Source: Opitutales bacterium (GTDB lineage: Bacteria; Verrucomicrobiota; Verrucomicrobiia; Opitutales; UBA953). Taken from it: a stretch of DNA of 33,430 nt. Shown in pieces: positions 1 to 7,561 of this stretch. The DNA lies in assembly GCA_007280935.1 (NCBI GenBank), contig QYQK01000089.1, forward strand, positions 1 to 33,430, in the 5' to 3' direction. The notes under the pieces are model-generated. The model saw only the letters and a program-made list of their open reading frames with translations. It did no database searches and was not told where the DNA came from. A program made the translations under genes and the position numbers. The stretch's first letter is position 1, and every line of letters begins with the position of its first letter.

Positions 1-779
1 AATTCGGTGTCGCGGACATCGCGATAGCGTTCGAGGAATTCCGTCTCGCATTCGATAGCTTGGCTGAATTTATCCGCGGCAGCAGAAAACTTCCCCACGG
101 CCTCCAAATCCTCGCCTTCTTTCTCCAGCATACGGCCTTTCAGCCAGAGTGGTTCGGCCTCCAGACTACGTAAGCGTGTATCCAGGCGAGCGATTTTACC
201 GGCATCGACCAAGCCGGAGAAAAACCATTTCTTACTAATCTCTTTTTCACCTTCCAGGGCGGACCGTAAAAGCTTCATCGCTTCTTCCGGCTCAGTCTTG
301 GCAATAGCCAAAGACTTGGCCTCCGCCTGGTCAGACAATGTTCTTAAATTCTCGGCGCGGAGGAGGTGCAGGTTGCGCCGCAAGACTTCGAGTCGGTAAT
401 TATCGGCGCCCAGGGCCCCGCGCGCCGCTACATAATCTTCTTGGGCCTGTAGGGATTTCTCAAGTAGTTTGATGTCCGCTTCCTCCAAGCTATTTTTACT
501 TAGGCGCGCTTTGGCGAAAGCGGCTTCATAATCCAAAGACTGAGCCCGCAGCTGGCTAACCTCTTCGGTTGTCAAAATCCCTTCCGTTTGGCGGGTAAAC
601 CGGCGATCGCTATACATCAGCCATCCAATCAAGGCACCCAAACCGGCGATGAAGAGCACGAGTGAGATGATGCGGGTCCACTTCCAGAAAGCGACCTTAG
701 TCGCCGATGCTGGCTGCAGGGTGTGGAGGATTTTGCCTCGGATAAAGTCGGTCTGAGGATTGGGAGGACGGGAAGTCAT
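1..779 (-). CDS. Single-TM coiled-coil protein of unknown function (partial, C-terminus outside window)
   Basis: This gene is absent from the ORF track because it runs off the left edge. I translated it codon by codon from the ATG at 779 down to base 3 and met no stop, giving about 259 codons. The first ~36 residues are polar and proline-rich. One hydrophobic segment follows at about 37-56 (ISLVLFIAGLGALIGWLMY). The rest is a long, charged, Ala/Leu/Glu-rich helical region that looks like coiled coil or TPR-like helices. The predicted topology is a short cytoplasmic tail, one membrane anchor and a large extracytoplasmic helical domain. It is transcribed divergently from tyrA, and a 7-bp inverted repeat sits just upstream of its start. 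I do not recognise the family. Confidence 0.75.
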   Translation of the reverse strand, partial: MTSRPPNPQTDFIRGKILHTLQPASATKVAFWKWTRIISLVLFIAGLGALIGWLMYSDRRFTRQTEGILTTEEVSQLRAQSLDYEAAFAKARLSKNSLEEADIKLLEKSLQAQEDYVAARGALGADNYRLEVLRRNLHLLRAENLRTLSDQAEAKSLAIAKTEPEEAMKLLRSALEGEKEISKKWFFSGLVDAGKIARLDTRLRSLEAEPLWLKGRMLEKEGEDLEAVGKFSAAADKFSQAIECETEFLERYRDVRDTE

Positions 780-786
780 GGGTGCT

Positions 787-806
787 TGCCAGCTTTATCG
801 CTGGCA
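787..806. repeat. Perfect 7-bp inverted repeat between divergent genes
   Basis: TGCCAGC-tttatc-GCTGGCA forms a perfect 7-bp stem with a 6-nt loop. It lies 8 nt upstream of the minus-strand ATG at 779 and about 60 nt upstream of tyrA. On the + strand it is followed by a T-rich stretch (gtttgttt), but no + strand gene lies to its left that it could terminate. It may be a 5' UTR hairpin of the minus-strand gene or an operator serving both divergent genes. The structure is visible; the role is inferred. Confidence 0.45.
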
Positions 807-868
807 GTTTGTTTGCTTTAATAGTTTCATAGGCTGGTACATCAAAGACCACCCATCAACCTCGGAAA

Positions 869-1723
869 ATGGCACAATTTAAGCGAATAGCCGTCGTCGG
901 CGCCGGTCTCATCGGCGGCTCCATCCTGCTGGCGGCCTCCCGTCGGAAGCTGGCGGGGTCTTTGGCCTGTTGGTCAAGATCGGTCACCTCTCGGGAGGAG
1001 TTAAAGAAGTTTGGGGTGGCAGAAGTTTTTGACTCGGCGGCGGATTGCGTCCGCGGCGCTGACTTGGTCGTGGTCACCACCCCGGTCGATAAGGCGGAAG
1101 AAACCTTCCGGGCTATCGCCGCCGGTCTGGGTCCAGATGCTTTGGTGACGGATGCGGGGAGCATTAAATTGGCCATCCAGTTGGCCGCCCGCCACTTACC
1201 CCCAGCGAATATCTTTGTGGGTGCTCACCCGATGGCGGGGTCAGAGAAAGCCGGAGCGGCCCATGCGGCGGCCACTCTCTTTGAGGGGAAGGCCTGCTTT
1301 ATCACCCCGACCGGCCAAGAGCCGCGCGTGGCCGTGGAGCGAATCCATGCGTTTTGGCGCGATCTCGGCTCCAACACCACTGAAATGGATGCGGCAAAAC
1401 ACGATGAGATTGTCGCAGCCATTAGCCATATTCCGCATGCTTCAGCGGCCGCCCTCATGCTCGCGGTCGCCAGTTTGCCCGCTTTTGACCCAATTGCGGC
1501 CGGGCAAGGGTTACGGGATGCGACCCGGATTGCGGCCGGCGAAGAAAACCTTTGGGTGGGAATTCTCTTAGCTAATGCCCGCCATGTGGCGGCGGGGCTA
1601 CGCATCACTGAAGAGCGAACCGCTGAATTACGCCGGGCGATCGAAGGCGGCGACGCGGGGGTCCTTCATAAACTCTTAGCTGAGGCCCGCATCGCCCGTC
1701 AGGCGCTTGATCGCTCGCGATGA
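869..1723 (+). CDS. tyrA: Prephenate dehydrogenase (tyrosine biosynthesis)
   Basis: TyrA oxidatively decarboxylates prephenate to 4-hydroxyphenylpyruvate, the committed step to tyrosine, using NAD(P)+ in the cytoplasm. The 284-residue protein opens with a Rossmann dinucleotide-binding motif (VVGAGLIGGS, residues 9-18). It carries the family signature HPMAGSE around His120 and the SHIPH motif (186-190) of the prephenate-binding helical domain. The length fits a stand-alone TyrA with no chorismate mutase or ACT domain, so classical tyrosine feedback through an ACT domain is not expected. The ATG at 869 is the natural start, only a few residues before the Rossmann strand. Its stop overlaps the start of aroA-cmk (ATGA), so the two shikimate/aromatic genes are almost certainly co-transcribed and translationally coupled. 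Confidence 0.95.
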   Translation: MAQFKRIAVVGAGLIGGSILLAASRRKLAGSLACWSRSVTSREELKKFGVAEVFDSAADCVRGADLVVVTTPVDKAEETFRAIAAGLGPDALVTDAGSIKLAIQLAARHLPPANIFVGAHPMAGSEKAGAAHAAATLFEGKACFITPTGQEPRVAVERIHAFWRDLGSNTTEMDAAKHDEIVAAISHIPHASAAALMLAVASLPAFDPIAAGQGLRDATRIAAGEENLWVGILLANARHVAAGLRITEERTAELRRAIEGGDAGVLHKLLAEARIARQALDRSR

Positions 1724-3756
1724 ATGATCCTTTAATCATCCAGCCTTTTCAAACCCCTGCGCGCGGCGTCGCCCAAGTCCCAGGGTCGAAAAGTATCACT
1801 AACCGTGCCCTCATCTTGGCTGCCCTGGCCGAAGGTGAAACCGTCCTGACTGGGGGGCTCTTCAGCCGAGATACCAAAATCTTGATCGCAGCGCTCCGCG
1901 AACTTGGTTTCGAAGTCATCGTCGACGAGGCTGCGCTCAATATCCGCGTGCACGGCCTTGGGGGTCGTATTCCAAAATTATCCGCTACCTTACAGGTCGG
2001 TAATGCCGGAACGGCCGCTCGTTTTTTGACCGCCTTCCTCGCCCTGGCTCCTGGCGGGAAATACTTCCTCGATGGCGACGAGGCCATGCGCTCACGCCCC
2101 ATGGCTGGGTTGCTCACCGCTTTAAGCCAAGCGGGTTGCCGCGCGCTGAAAGCTGACGGAACGCCGGCCACGGGCTTCCCTTTCACGCTTCATACCAGCG
2201 GGAAGTTAGGTGCGCTCGAGGTCGATGCGGCCGCCTCTTCTCAATTGCTCTCCGCCCTCTTGATGGTCTTGCCGCTTTGTCCGGGAGCATCCGTCAAGAT
2301 GATCGGTGAAACCGTTTCGGAACCCTTCGTCGAAATGACCGCACGGATGTGCGCGCAATTTGGCCGGGCCATCCGGCGGGAAGCCACCGGGCGATGGGTA
2401 TGCGATCACAGCGGCCCATACCTGGCCCCACAGCCGAGCTATGCCATCGAACCTGATGCCACGGCGGCAAGTTACTTCATCGCCCTCCCGGCAGTGACGG
2501 GACCTCGCGCCAGCGTGCGCATCCATGGCTATGCGGAAGGCGGGCTTCAGGGAGATACGGCCTTCGCCAAGGTCGCGGCGGCCTGCGGGGCCGTCTTACG
2601 GCCCGCTCACGGGACTTTGGTGACCCAGAGCTGGGCGGGCATCCAAGGTGGAGATTTTGATTTCAATGCGTTCTCGGATACTTTTCTGACGCTAGCGGTG
2701 CTGGCGACCCTGGCGACCCAACCGATAAAAATCCGCGGTATTGCCCATACCCGCAAACAAGAAACCGACCGCGTTCTGGCCATGGCTACCGAATTGGAAC
2801 GCCTTGGAATTCGCGTTGTGCCATCAGCGGCTGAACTTAAAGCGGATCCAGAGCTGGCAGCGCTGACGATTTATCCTGACCGCGCCGCAATGCGCCGGAC
2901 CGCCGCCGCCGGCCCAATTTTAATTCATACCTACGAAGATCATCGCATGGCCATGAGCTTCGGGATTTTGGGCTCCTACGATCTCTTTGGAGATGGCCGC
3001 CCTTGGATCGCGATTGCCGACCCCTCCTGCACAGGAAAGACCTTTCCAAATTTCTTCACCGCTCTCGAGGCCTTGCGCACGAATTTTGTGCGCGTCTCCG
3101 TCGATGGAGGAGCTGCCTCGGGTAAATCGAGCACCAGTCGCGTGCTGGCGCATGCCGTGGGCCTGTTGCACGTTGATACGGGCGCACATTACCGAAGCCT
3201 CACCCGGGCACTGGTCGATGCCGGCGCAGACTTAGCGGACGTGGCCTCCATAAGTAGCGCCTTACGTAACCTCAAGATTGGCTCCCAAATCATCCCACAC
3301 CAAGGCGCTCAATCCTCGCGCCTAACGCTCGGTGGTGAACTACCTGAAGACACTACTTTACGAACTCCTGAAATCAATGCCGCGGTTTCTAAAGTCGCGG
3401 CGCTGCCGGTCGTCCGCCAATTCCTTTTGGAATACCAACGCAGCCAAGTAAAACTGGCGCAGGACCACGGCTTTGCCGGAATCGTGATGGAGGGCCGTGA
3501 TATCGGTTCCATCGTCTTACCTGATGCGGAAGTTCGGATCTTCCTGGAAGCCGATGCCGAAGCGCGCAGCTTACGGCGTGCCGCCGAAGGCCAAGCCGAC
3601 GCCGTGGCGCACCGCGATCACCTCGATTCTACCCGGAAGACCGCCCCGTTGGTTTGTCCGAATGGAGCGACCCGAATTGATAACACCTCCCTCTCCCTCC
3701 CGGAGGTCGTCGCGCAAATCATCTCTCAGGTGCGGGTGGCGGCGTTACCGCGATGA
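1720..3756 (+). CDS. aroA-cmk: Bifunctional EPSP synthase / CMP kinase fusion
   Basis: This is a single 678-residue ORF with two enzymes. Residues ~1-452 are 3-phosphoshikimate 1-carboxyvinyltransferase: PGSKSITNRALIL (21-33), GNAGTAARF (94-102), RSRPM (124-128), SDTFLTLAVLA (319-329, holding the expected catalytic Asp), RKQETDR (345-351), EDHRMAM (406-412). Residues ~456-678 are cytidylate kinase: P-loop GGAASGKSS (463-471), DTGAHYR (486-492), EGRDIGSIVLPDAEV (591-605). The first half makes EPSP for chorismate synthesis; the second phosphorylates CMP/dCMP. There is no frameshift or stop at the junction, so this is a true fusion of genes often adjacent in bacteria. The kinase motif DTGAMYR has His for Met. 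The start overlaps the tyrA stop and the end overlaps the plsC start, both as ATGA. Confidence 0.95.
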   Translation: MNDPLIIQPFQTPARGVAQVPGSKSITNRALILAALAEGETVLTGGLFSRDTKILIAALRELGFEVIVDEAALNIRVHGLGGRIPKLSATLQVGNAGTAARFLTAFLALAPGGKYFLDGDEAMRSRPMAGLLTALSQAGCRALKADGTPATGFPFTLHTSGKLGALEVDAAASSQLLSALLMVLPLCPGASVKMIGETVSEPFVEMTARMCAQFGRAIRREATGRWVCDHSGPYLAPQPSYAIEPDATAASYFIALPAVTGPRASVRIHGYAEGGLQGDTAFAKVAAACGAVLRPAHGTLVTQSWAGIQGGDFDFNAFSDTFLTLAVLATLATQPIKIRGIAHTRKQETDRVLAMATELERLGIRVVPSAAELKADPELAALTIYPDRAAMRRTAAAGPILIHTYEDHRMAMSFGILGSYDLFGDGRPWIAIADPSCTGKTFPNFFTALEALRTNFVRVSVDGGAASGKSSTSRVLAHAVGLLHVDTGAHYRSLTRALVDAGADLADVASISSALRNLKIGSQIIPHQGAQSSRLTLGGELPEDTTLRTPEINAAVSKVAALPVVRQFLLEYQRSQVKLAQDHGFAGIVMEGRDIGSIVLPDAEVRIFLEADAEARSLRRAAEGQADAVAHRDHLDSTRKTAPLVCPNGATRIDNTSLSLPEVVAQIISQVRVAALPR

Positions 3757-4397
3757 TTCTCGAATCGAAAAATATTCTCTACAAAGGCGTCTACCATGGG
3801 GCGCGGGCTTTAATTGAAGTATTTTCCACTTTAGAAGTAGAAGGCTGGGAGAATATTCCCCAGGGGTCTTGTCTGTTTGCCTCCAACCACCAAAGCATGA
3901 TTGATCCGCCGTTACTCGGTTCGTGCCTGCCGCGCGAAATCTCTTTTGTGGCCCGCCGCACACTTTTTGATAACCCCCTTTTTGGTTTCGTGATTCGTGC
4001 CTGCCATTCGATCCCGATTGATCGCGGTGCCGCTGACCTTGGCGCGATCCGAGCAGCCTTGACGGCCTTGGCCGATGAACGCGGCCTGCTCATCTTCCCG
4101 GAAGGTACCCGCAGCATCGATGGCGTCATTACCGCCGCCAAAGCCGGAGCCGGCCTTTTGGCGTGCAAGTCCGGAGCTCCGGTTGTTCCGATTCATATCC
4201 GCGGGGCGCGCGACGTCCTGGCGAAAGGTTCACGCTTTCCGGTGGGCTCGGCTCGCATCAGGGTACGTTTTGGCCCCGCTTTGAAAGCCGCGACATATGA
4301 TCCGGGCAAAGATCACCCCGAACGCTTCTTGGAAGCGTCTCGGAGAATTTTAGAAGCGATTAAGTCACTCCCTGACCACCGCGATCCCGGTCTTTAG
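3753..4397 (+). CDS. plsC: 1-acyl-sn-glycerol-3-phosphate acyltransferase (PlsC family)
   Basis: A member of the phospholipid/glycerol acyltransferase family, which transfers a fatty acyl group to lysophosphatidic acid to give phosphatidic acid at the inner membrane. The 214-residue protein has the catalytic HX4D motif in NHQSMID (His46, Asp51) and the acceptor-binding motif FPEGTRS (115-121). A conserved VPIHI strand follows the substrate region. Its ATG lies inside the aroA-cmk stop (ATGA), so it is the third gene of a coupled tyrA-aroA-cmk-plsC operon. Its TAG stop shares bases with the dnaN stop on the other strand, so the two transcription units converge with no spacer. A cmk-plsC order is common in bacteria, which fits the fusion. 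The exact acyl donor and acceptor cannot be read from the sequence. Confidence 0.9.
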   Translation: MILESKNILYKGVYHGARALIEVFSTLEVEGWENIPQGSCLFASNHQSMIDPPLLGSCLPREISFVARRTLFDNPLFGFVIRACHSIPIDRGAADLGAIRAALTALADERGLLIFPEGTRSIDGVITAAKAGAGLLACKSGAPVVPIHIRGARDVLAKGSRFPVGSARIRVRFGPALKAATYDPGKDHPERFLEASRRILEAIKSLPDHRDPGL

Positions 4398-5521
4398 GAA
4401 ATCCGTTGCGGCATGACCACGCAAAGGAAGTCATCCTTCAGTCCGCGAATCACCCCAGGGGACATCTCGTCCTTGAATTCAAAATCAATTTCGTCCTCTG
4501 TTAACGCCTTGAGAGGATCGATAATATATTGAGGGTTGAAGGCGATGTTCACTTCTGGGCCATCGTATTTTATGGCGATGGGCTCGTGGGCTTCGCCGCT
4601 TTCTGACTTTGCGGAAATTTCCAGGTTCTGCGTTTTCTTCGAAACCGTCATGCGGATCGTGTTGTTGCGATCATCCGTCATTAAGGAGGCACGGTTCACA
4701 CTCTCGAGAATTTTTTCGCGCTCGAGCCGGACTTTCGAACCGGCTTCCTTCGGGATGACTTGCCGGTAGTTCGGGTAATTTCCTTCGACAACTTTGGAGA
4801 CTAATTGAATGCGATCGACGAGGCCTTCTTCGTTCTTCGGGATATCAATGGTGAAGCCTACCTGGCGCTCGTTATTCGAGATATGGGCCATGCCACCCGC
4901 TTTCAATAACCGCATTAATTCAATGATGGTACGGGCGGGTAAAATTAACGCTAAGGGCTTATCCGCACCGTCTAATTTGCGGACACATTTCGCTAAGCGG
5001 CGTCCGTCGGTGGCGACGACGGTTAATTTTCCTTCGGCAAATTCGAAGAAGACCCCATTTAAAATATAGCGATTTTCGTCGGATGATTGCGCGTAGCTTA
5101 CTTTTCTCAGCATGTCGCCGAGATCGTCTTGGTTGATAGAAATCGTCGGTTGACCCGTGAAGTTTGAAATTGGAGGAAACTGGTCTGCGGGTAATCCTGC
5201 GATTTGGAAAACGGAACTCCCGGAAGTTATTTTGACCCGTTCTTTACCGGTCAGCTCGACGATGGTATCGGCACTGGAAAGAGCACGTACGATGGGGACG
5301 AGTTTTTTAACCGGTAGGGTGATTCGTCCTGGGGTGGAGACGGAAGCTTTGATACGGCAGCAAATACCGAGATCAAGATTGGTGGTTGTCAGGGTGATGG
5401 TATCACCTTCCGCTTCGATGAGGACATTTTGAAGGATCGGCATCGTCGCGCGATTACCCACCACATTGGTGACGCTGGAGAGTCCGTTAAAAAAATGGTT
5501 TCGATTGACCTTGAACTTCAT
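4394..5521 (-). CDS. dnaN: DNA polymerase III beta sliding clamp
   Basis: DnaN is the ring-shaped processivity clamp that tethers DNA polymerase III to its template. The protein starts MKFKVNRNHFFNGL and ends with VVMPQRIS, matching the usual C-terminal MPMR(L/I) that forms part of the partner-binding groove. Length is 375 residues, normal for a three-domain beta clamp. The ORF track begins 7 codons earlier at a GTG; I prefer the ATG at 5521 because MKF is the standard N-terminus. No strong Shine-Dalgarno sequence is seen at either start. A 261-bp leader with an AT-rich block and DnaA-box-like sites precedes it. dnaA is not next to it here, unlike the classical dnaA-dnaN arrangement. Confidence 0.96.
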   Translation of the reverse strand: MKFKVNRNHFFNGLSSVTNVVGNRATMPILQNVLIEAEGDTITLTTTNLDLGICCRIKASVSTPGRITLPVKKLVPIVRALSSADTIVELTGKERVKITSGSSVFQIAGLPADQFPPISNFTGQPTISINQDDLGDMLRKVSYAQSSDENRYILNGVFFEFAEGKLTVVATDGRRLAKCVRKLDGADKPLALILPARTIIELMRLLKAGGMAHISNNERQVGFTIDIPKNEEGLVDRIQLVSKVVEGNYPNYRQVIPKEAGSKVRLEREKILESVNRASLMTDDRNNTIRMTVSKKTQNLEISAKSESGEAHEPIAIKYDGPEVNIAFNPQYIIDPLKALTEDEIDFEFKDEMSPGVIRGLKDDFLCVVMPQRIS

Positions 5522-5657
5522 GGTGTGGAAGAATTGAGGCACAGAGGGGGGTGAGGCAACTACGCAATGAGCTCATTCCTAAGCCCCTTCCTGGAGGGCT
5601 GTATCTAATTATCTATTCATATATAAATACCAGTAGTAACAGTAGGCTTCGGAATTC

Positions 5658-5666
5658 TGTGGATAG
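5658..5666 (-). promoter_or_regulatory. DnaA-box-like site (CTATCCACA)
   Basis: The minus strand reads CTATCCACA, 8 of 9 bases of the DnaA box TTATCCACA. It lies about 30 bp from the AT-rich block upstream of dnaN. Confidence 0.4.
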
Positions 5667-5740
5667 TTTCACAACCCGTTGGTTTATGCCTGATATGGGA
5701 AAAACGCTGGCCTGTGCCGATGATGCGAACAACCCTTGGC

Positions 5741-5749
5741 TTGTTCACA
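5741..5749 (+). promoter_or_regulatory. DnaA-box-like site (TTGTTCACA)
   Basis: TTGTTCACA matches TTATNCACA with one mismatch. It is the second of three such sites in the dnaN leader. Confidence 0.3.
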
Positions 5750-5778
5750 CATAACCCTGAGCACGAACTTCTCACGCC

Positions 5779-5787
5779 CTATTCACA
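5779..5787 (+). promoter_or_regulatory. DnaA-box-like site (CTATTCACA) overlapping pssA stop
   Basis: CTATTCACA matches TTATNCACA with one mismatch. It overlaps the end of pssA, so it may partly be coding chance. Confidence 0.28.
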
Positions 5788-6676
5788 ACCTGGACACATC
5801 TTCATCGTCATCTTCCGGGGCGGGGTCAATTTCACTCTTTTTAAGCAAGAAAAAATGACGAATAATCCCCCAGAGGATGTAGCCCAGGAACAGGGCGGGA
5901 AAAGAGAACTCGGGATACCGGAACAAGACCGCCGCACAGATGATAATAAGAATAAAACCTCTCGTTCGCGCCCGGGAATTCCAATCCAGTTTCTTAAAGC
6001 TCGGGAAGCGGACATTGCTGATCATCAGGTAAGAAATCACCAACATGAGTGGCAAGAGGGTCCAAGACCACGCGAGGAGCGTGGGGTCTAAAGAGTCTTT
6101 AATTTCCCCGTTCCGCAACACGCGTGAGAGGACTAAGACCAGAGAGGCCATCACGCCAGCGGCCGCCGGCGAAGGCAGCCCCACAAAATCACCCCCAGCG
6201 GCGCGTTTCTCATTTCCTGGCACCAGCGGGTTGGTCAGCACGTTAAAGCGGGCCAGCCGCACCCCCACGCAGAGTAGATAGACAAAGGCCAGCAGCCAGG
6301 TGGCCAATTGGACGTTATCATTTTCCCCTGGTTTGATGATCAGGAAGCAGGCCATGAGCGCAGGGGCGACCCCGAACGAAACCGTATCGGCGATGGAATC
6401 AAATTCGGCCCCGAAGAGCGATTCACGGTTCGTCGCACGGGCGATTAAGCCGTCGAACAGATCGCAAACGCAGGCGAAGAGGATGAACCAGACGGCCCAG
6501 ATATAATGGTCGGCGCGTTCGGCCGCTGGAAGCGCGGTGAAGCGAGCTTCGATGCAATTCTTGATGGCCAAGAAGCCGCAGAGCATATTGCCCGCCGTAA
6601 AAAGGTTCGGCAGGAGGTAGATATGGGCGGCTTCTTCGGGCGAAGAATATGCAGGTTTTAAAGGTTTTTGGGACAC
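5783..6676 (-). CDS. pssA: CDP-diacylglycerol--serine O-phosphatidyltransferase
   Basis: An integral membrane CDP-alcohol phosphatidyltransferase that makes phosphatidylserine, precursor of phosphatidylethanolamine, from CDP-diacylglycerol and serine. The signature DGX2ARX8GX3DX3D is complete (Asp75-Gly76, Ala79-Arg80, Gly89, Asp93, Asp97). The N-terminal LLPNLFTAGNMLCGF is typical of the PssA branch rather than PgsA. The rest is a series of hydrophobic helices ending in a very acidic tail (PAPEDDDEDVSRL). The start is a GTG at 6676 right after the preceding gene's stop; no clear Shine-Dalgarno is seen, which suggests translational coupling. It lies in a minus-strand run with a tyrosine phosphatase and a RelE-like gene. 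Substrate choice of serine over another alcohol is inferred from the branch-specific N-terminus. Confidence 0.9.
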   Translation of the reverse strand: MSQKPLKPAYSSPEEAAHIYLLPNLFTAGNMLCGFLAIKNCIEARFTALPAAERADHYIWAVWFILFACVCDLFDGLIARATNRESLFGAEFDSIADTVSFGVAPALMACFLIIKPGENDNVQLATWLLAFVYLLCVGVRLARFNVLTNPLVPGNEKRAAGGDFVGLPSPAAAGVMASLVLVLSRVLRNGEIKDSLDPTLLAWSWTLLPLMLVISYLMISNVRFPSFKKLDWNSRARTRGFILIIICAAVLFRYPEFSFPALFLGYILWGIIRHFFLLKKSEIDPAPEDDDEDVSRL

Positions 6677-6678
6677 GC

Positions 6679-7032
6679 TTAGGATTTGGGTTCGTCGAGG
6701 TATTTCCAGAAGCCGCCTTCTTGTTCGAGGCGGGCTTCGTCTTCAGGGAAGGGAAGGTGAGAGCGAAAAGCGAAGTCTTTAAAGGTATGCCGATGTAAGA
6801 CATAATTAGCCATGAGCGAGCCTTCGGCGGCCTCAAAATAAATTCTAAATTCGCCGACGCGTAAGCGGTGATAGGTATGCCCGCCGCGTCGGACGGTCCC
6901 CAAGTCTGAGCGACCTTGAAGCATGTCCTCCGGGGTGAGCGAAGAAAATGCCTCCACGACTTCCATCTGCTCCAACGTCGGCAGCTTACCTAAGACGTGC
7001 ATAGCTTGATCGCTAAAATTAACTTGGTACAT
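6679..7032 (-). CDS. RelE/ParE-like small protein without an adjacent antitoxin
   Basis: A ~117-residue protein beginning MYQVNFSDQAMHVLGKLP with a central YHRLRVGEFRIYFE. This resembles the RelE/ParE toxin fold, where a basic strand of the form YR(L/I)RVGDYR is typical. The ORF track extends 13 residues upstream to a TTG at 7071; I prefer the ATG at 7032 because it fits the family N-terminus, although an AAAGG precedes the TTG. It sits tightly between a tyrosine phosphatase gene and pssA, and neither neighbour looks like an antitoxin. The C-terminal ~35 residues (HLPFPEDEARLEQEGGFWKYL) extend beyond a minimal RelE. It may be a domesticated or regulatory RelE-fold protein rather than a working toxin. 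Confidence 0.7.
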   Translation of the reverse strand: MYQVNFSDQAMHVLGKLPTLEQMEVVEAFSSLTPEDMLQGRSDLGTVRRGGHTYHRLRVGEFRIYFEAAEGSLMANYVLHRHTFKDFAFRSHLPFPEDEARLEQEGGFWKYLDEPKS

Positions 7033-7075
7033 CGCTGGGTGAAGGAAACGGATGGCGGCGAACTTCGGCAACCTT

Positions 7076-7540
7076 TCAGTTGTTACGCTTCCAGCTGGTT
7101 AGCAGGTATTTCGCACGTATTTCGACCAAATCGAGCACTTTCTCGAAGTCTTCAGCCTCACCGTAATAAGGATCGGGAAGGGCTTCGGATCCTAGGAAAA
7201 GAACGAGTTTATGTTGATGCTCGGCGGGGCATTGGGGTCGGAGCGCGCGTAAGTTTATTTCATCGGCCGCCAGGATGATGTCGTAGTGTGCAAAATCAGA
7301 GAGTTCAACCTGACGGGCTCGAAGCGGGGAAAGATCGTAACCGCGCGCCTGCGCATGCCGCACCGAACGCGGATCGGGCGGACAGCCGAGGTGATAATTT
7401 TCCGTCCCGGCGGAATCAATTTCGATCTCGGCTCCGTTTAGTTTGGCGTGCTGGCGGAGGACCCCTTCGGCGGTCGGCGAACGACAAATATTACCCATAC
7501 ACACCAAGAGTATACGGCGTGGCCAATTGGGGGGAGCCAT
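7076..7540 (-). CDS. Low-molecular-weight protein tyrosine phosphatase
   Basis: The 154-residue protein has the phosphate-binding loop CMGNICR (Cys14-Arg20, CX5R) directly after the first beta strand (ILLVCMGNICRSPTAEGVL). The general-acid loop appears near the C-terminus as LPDPYYGEAEDF, with Asp in the DPYY motif. Family members dephosphorylate phosphotyrosine, often opposing bacterial tyrosine kinases of exopolysaccharide export, but no such genes are nearby. An arsenate reductase role is less likely given the intact DPYY motif. It is followed after a few bases by the RelE-like gene and pssA and is probably co-transcribed with them. The ATG at 7540 precedes the first strand closely, supporting this start. 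Confidence 0.93.
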   Translation of the reverse strand: MAPPNWPRRILLVCMGNICRSPTAEGVLRQHAKLNGAEIEIDSAGTENYHLGCPPDPRSVRHAQARGYDLSPLRARQVELSDFAHYDIILAADEINLRALRPQCPAEHQHKLVLFLGSEALPDPYYGEAEDFEKVLDLVEIRAKYLLTSWKRNN

Positions 7541-7561
7541 GGCTTAAGCCTCGGTTGGTGC

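Larger units (their letters stand above)
5522..5782. other. dnaN leader with AT-rich block and DnaA-box-like sites (candidate origin or DnaA-controlled promoter)
   Basis: This is the largest non-coding gap on the left side. Bases 5601-5630 (gtatctaattatctattcat and following) are about 83% A+T, far above the surrounding genes, as expected of a DNA-unwinding element or strong promoter. Three sites match the DnaA box TTATNCACA with one mismatch, and a weaker one (AGTTTCACA) adjoins the first. A GC-rich hairpin (AGCCCCTTCCTGGAGGGCT, 5582-5600) lies in the untranslated leader. No ORF with gene-like character is present. It may be part of oriC or a DnaA-regulated dnaN promoter; the sequence alone does not decide. 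Confidence 0.4.

Noticed and set aside
5714-6091. 125-aa + strand ORF over the dnaN leader and pssA
   Set aside because: It is mostly antisense to pssA and highly charged; the leader part is better explained by regulatory sequence.
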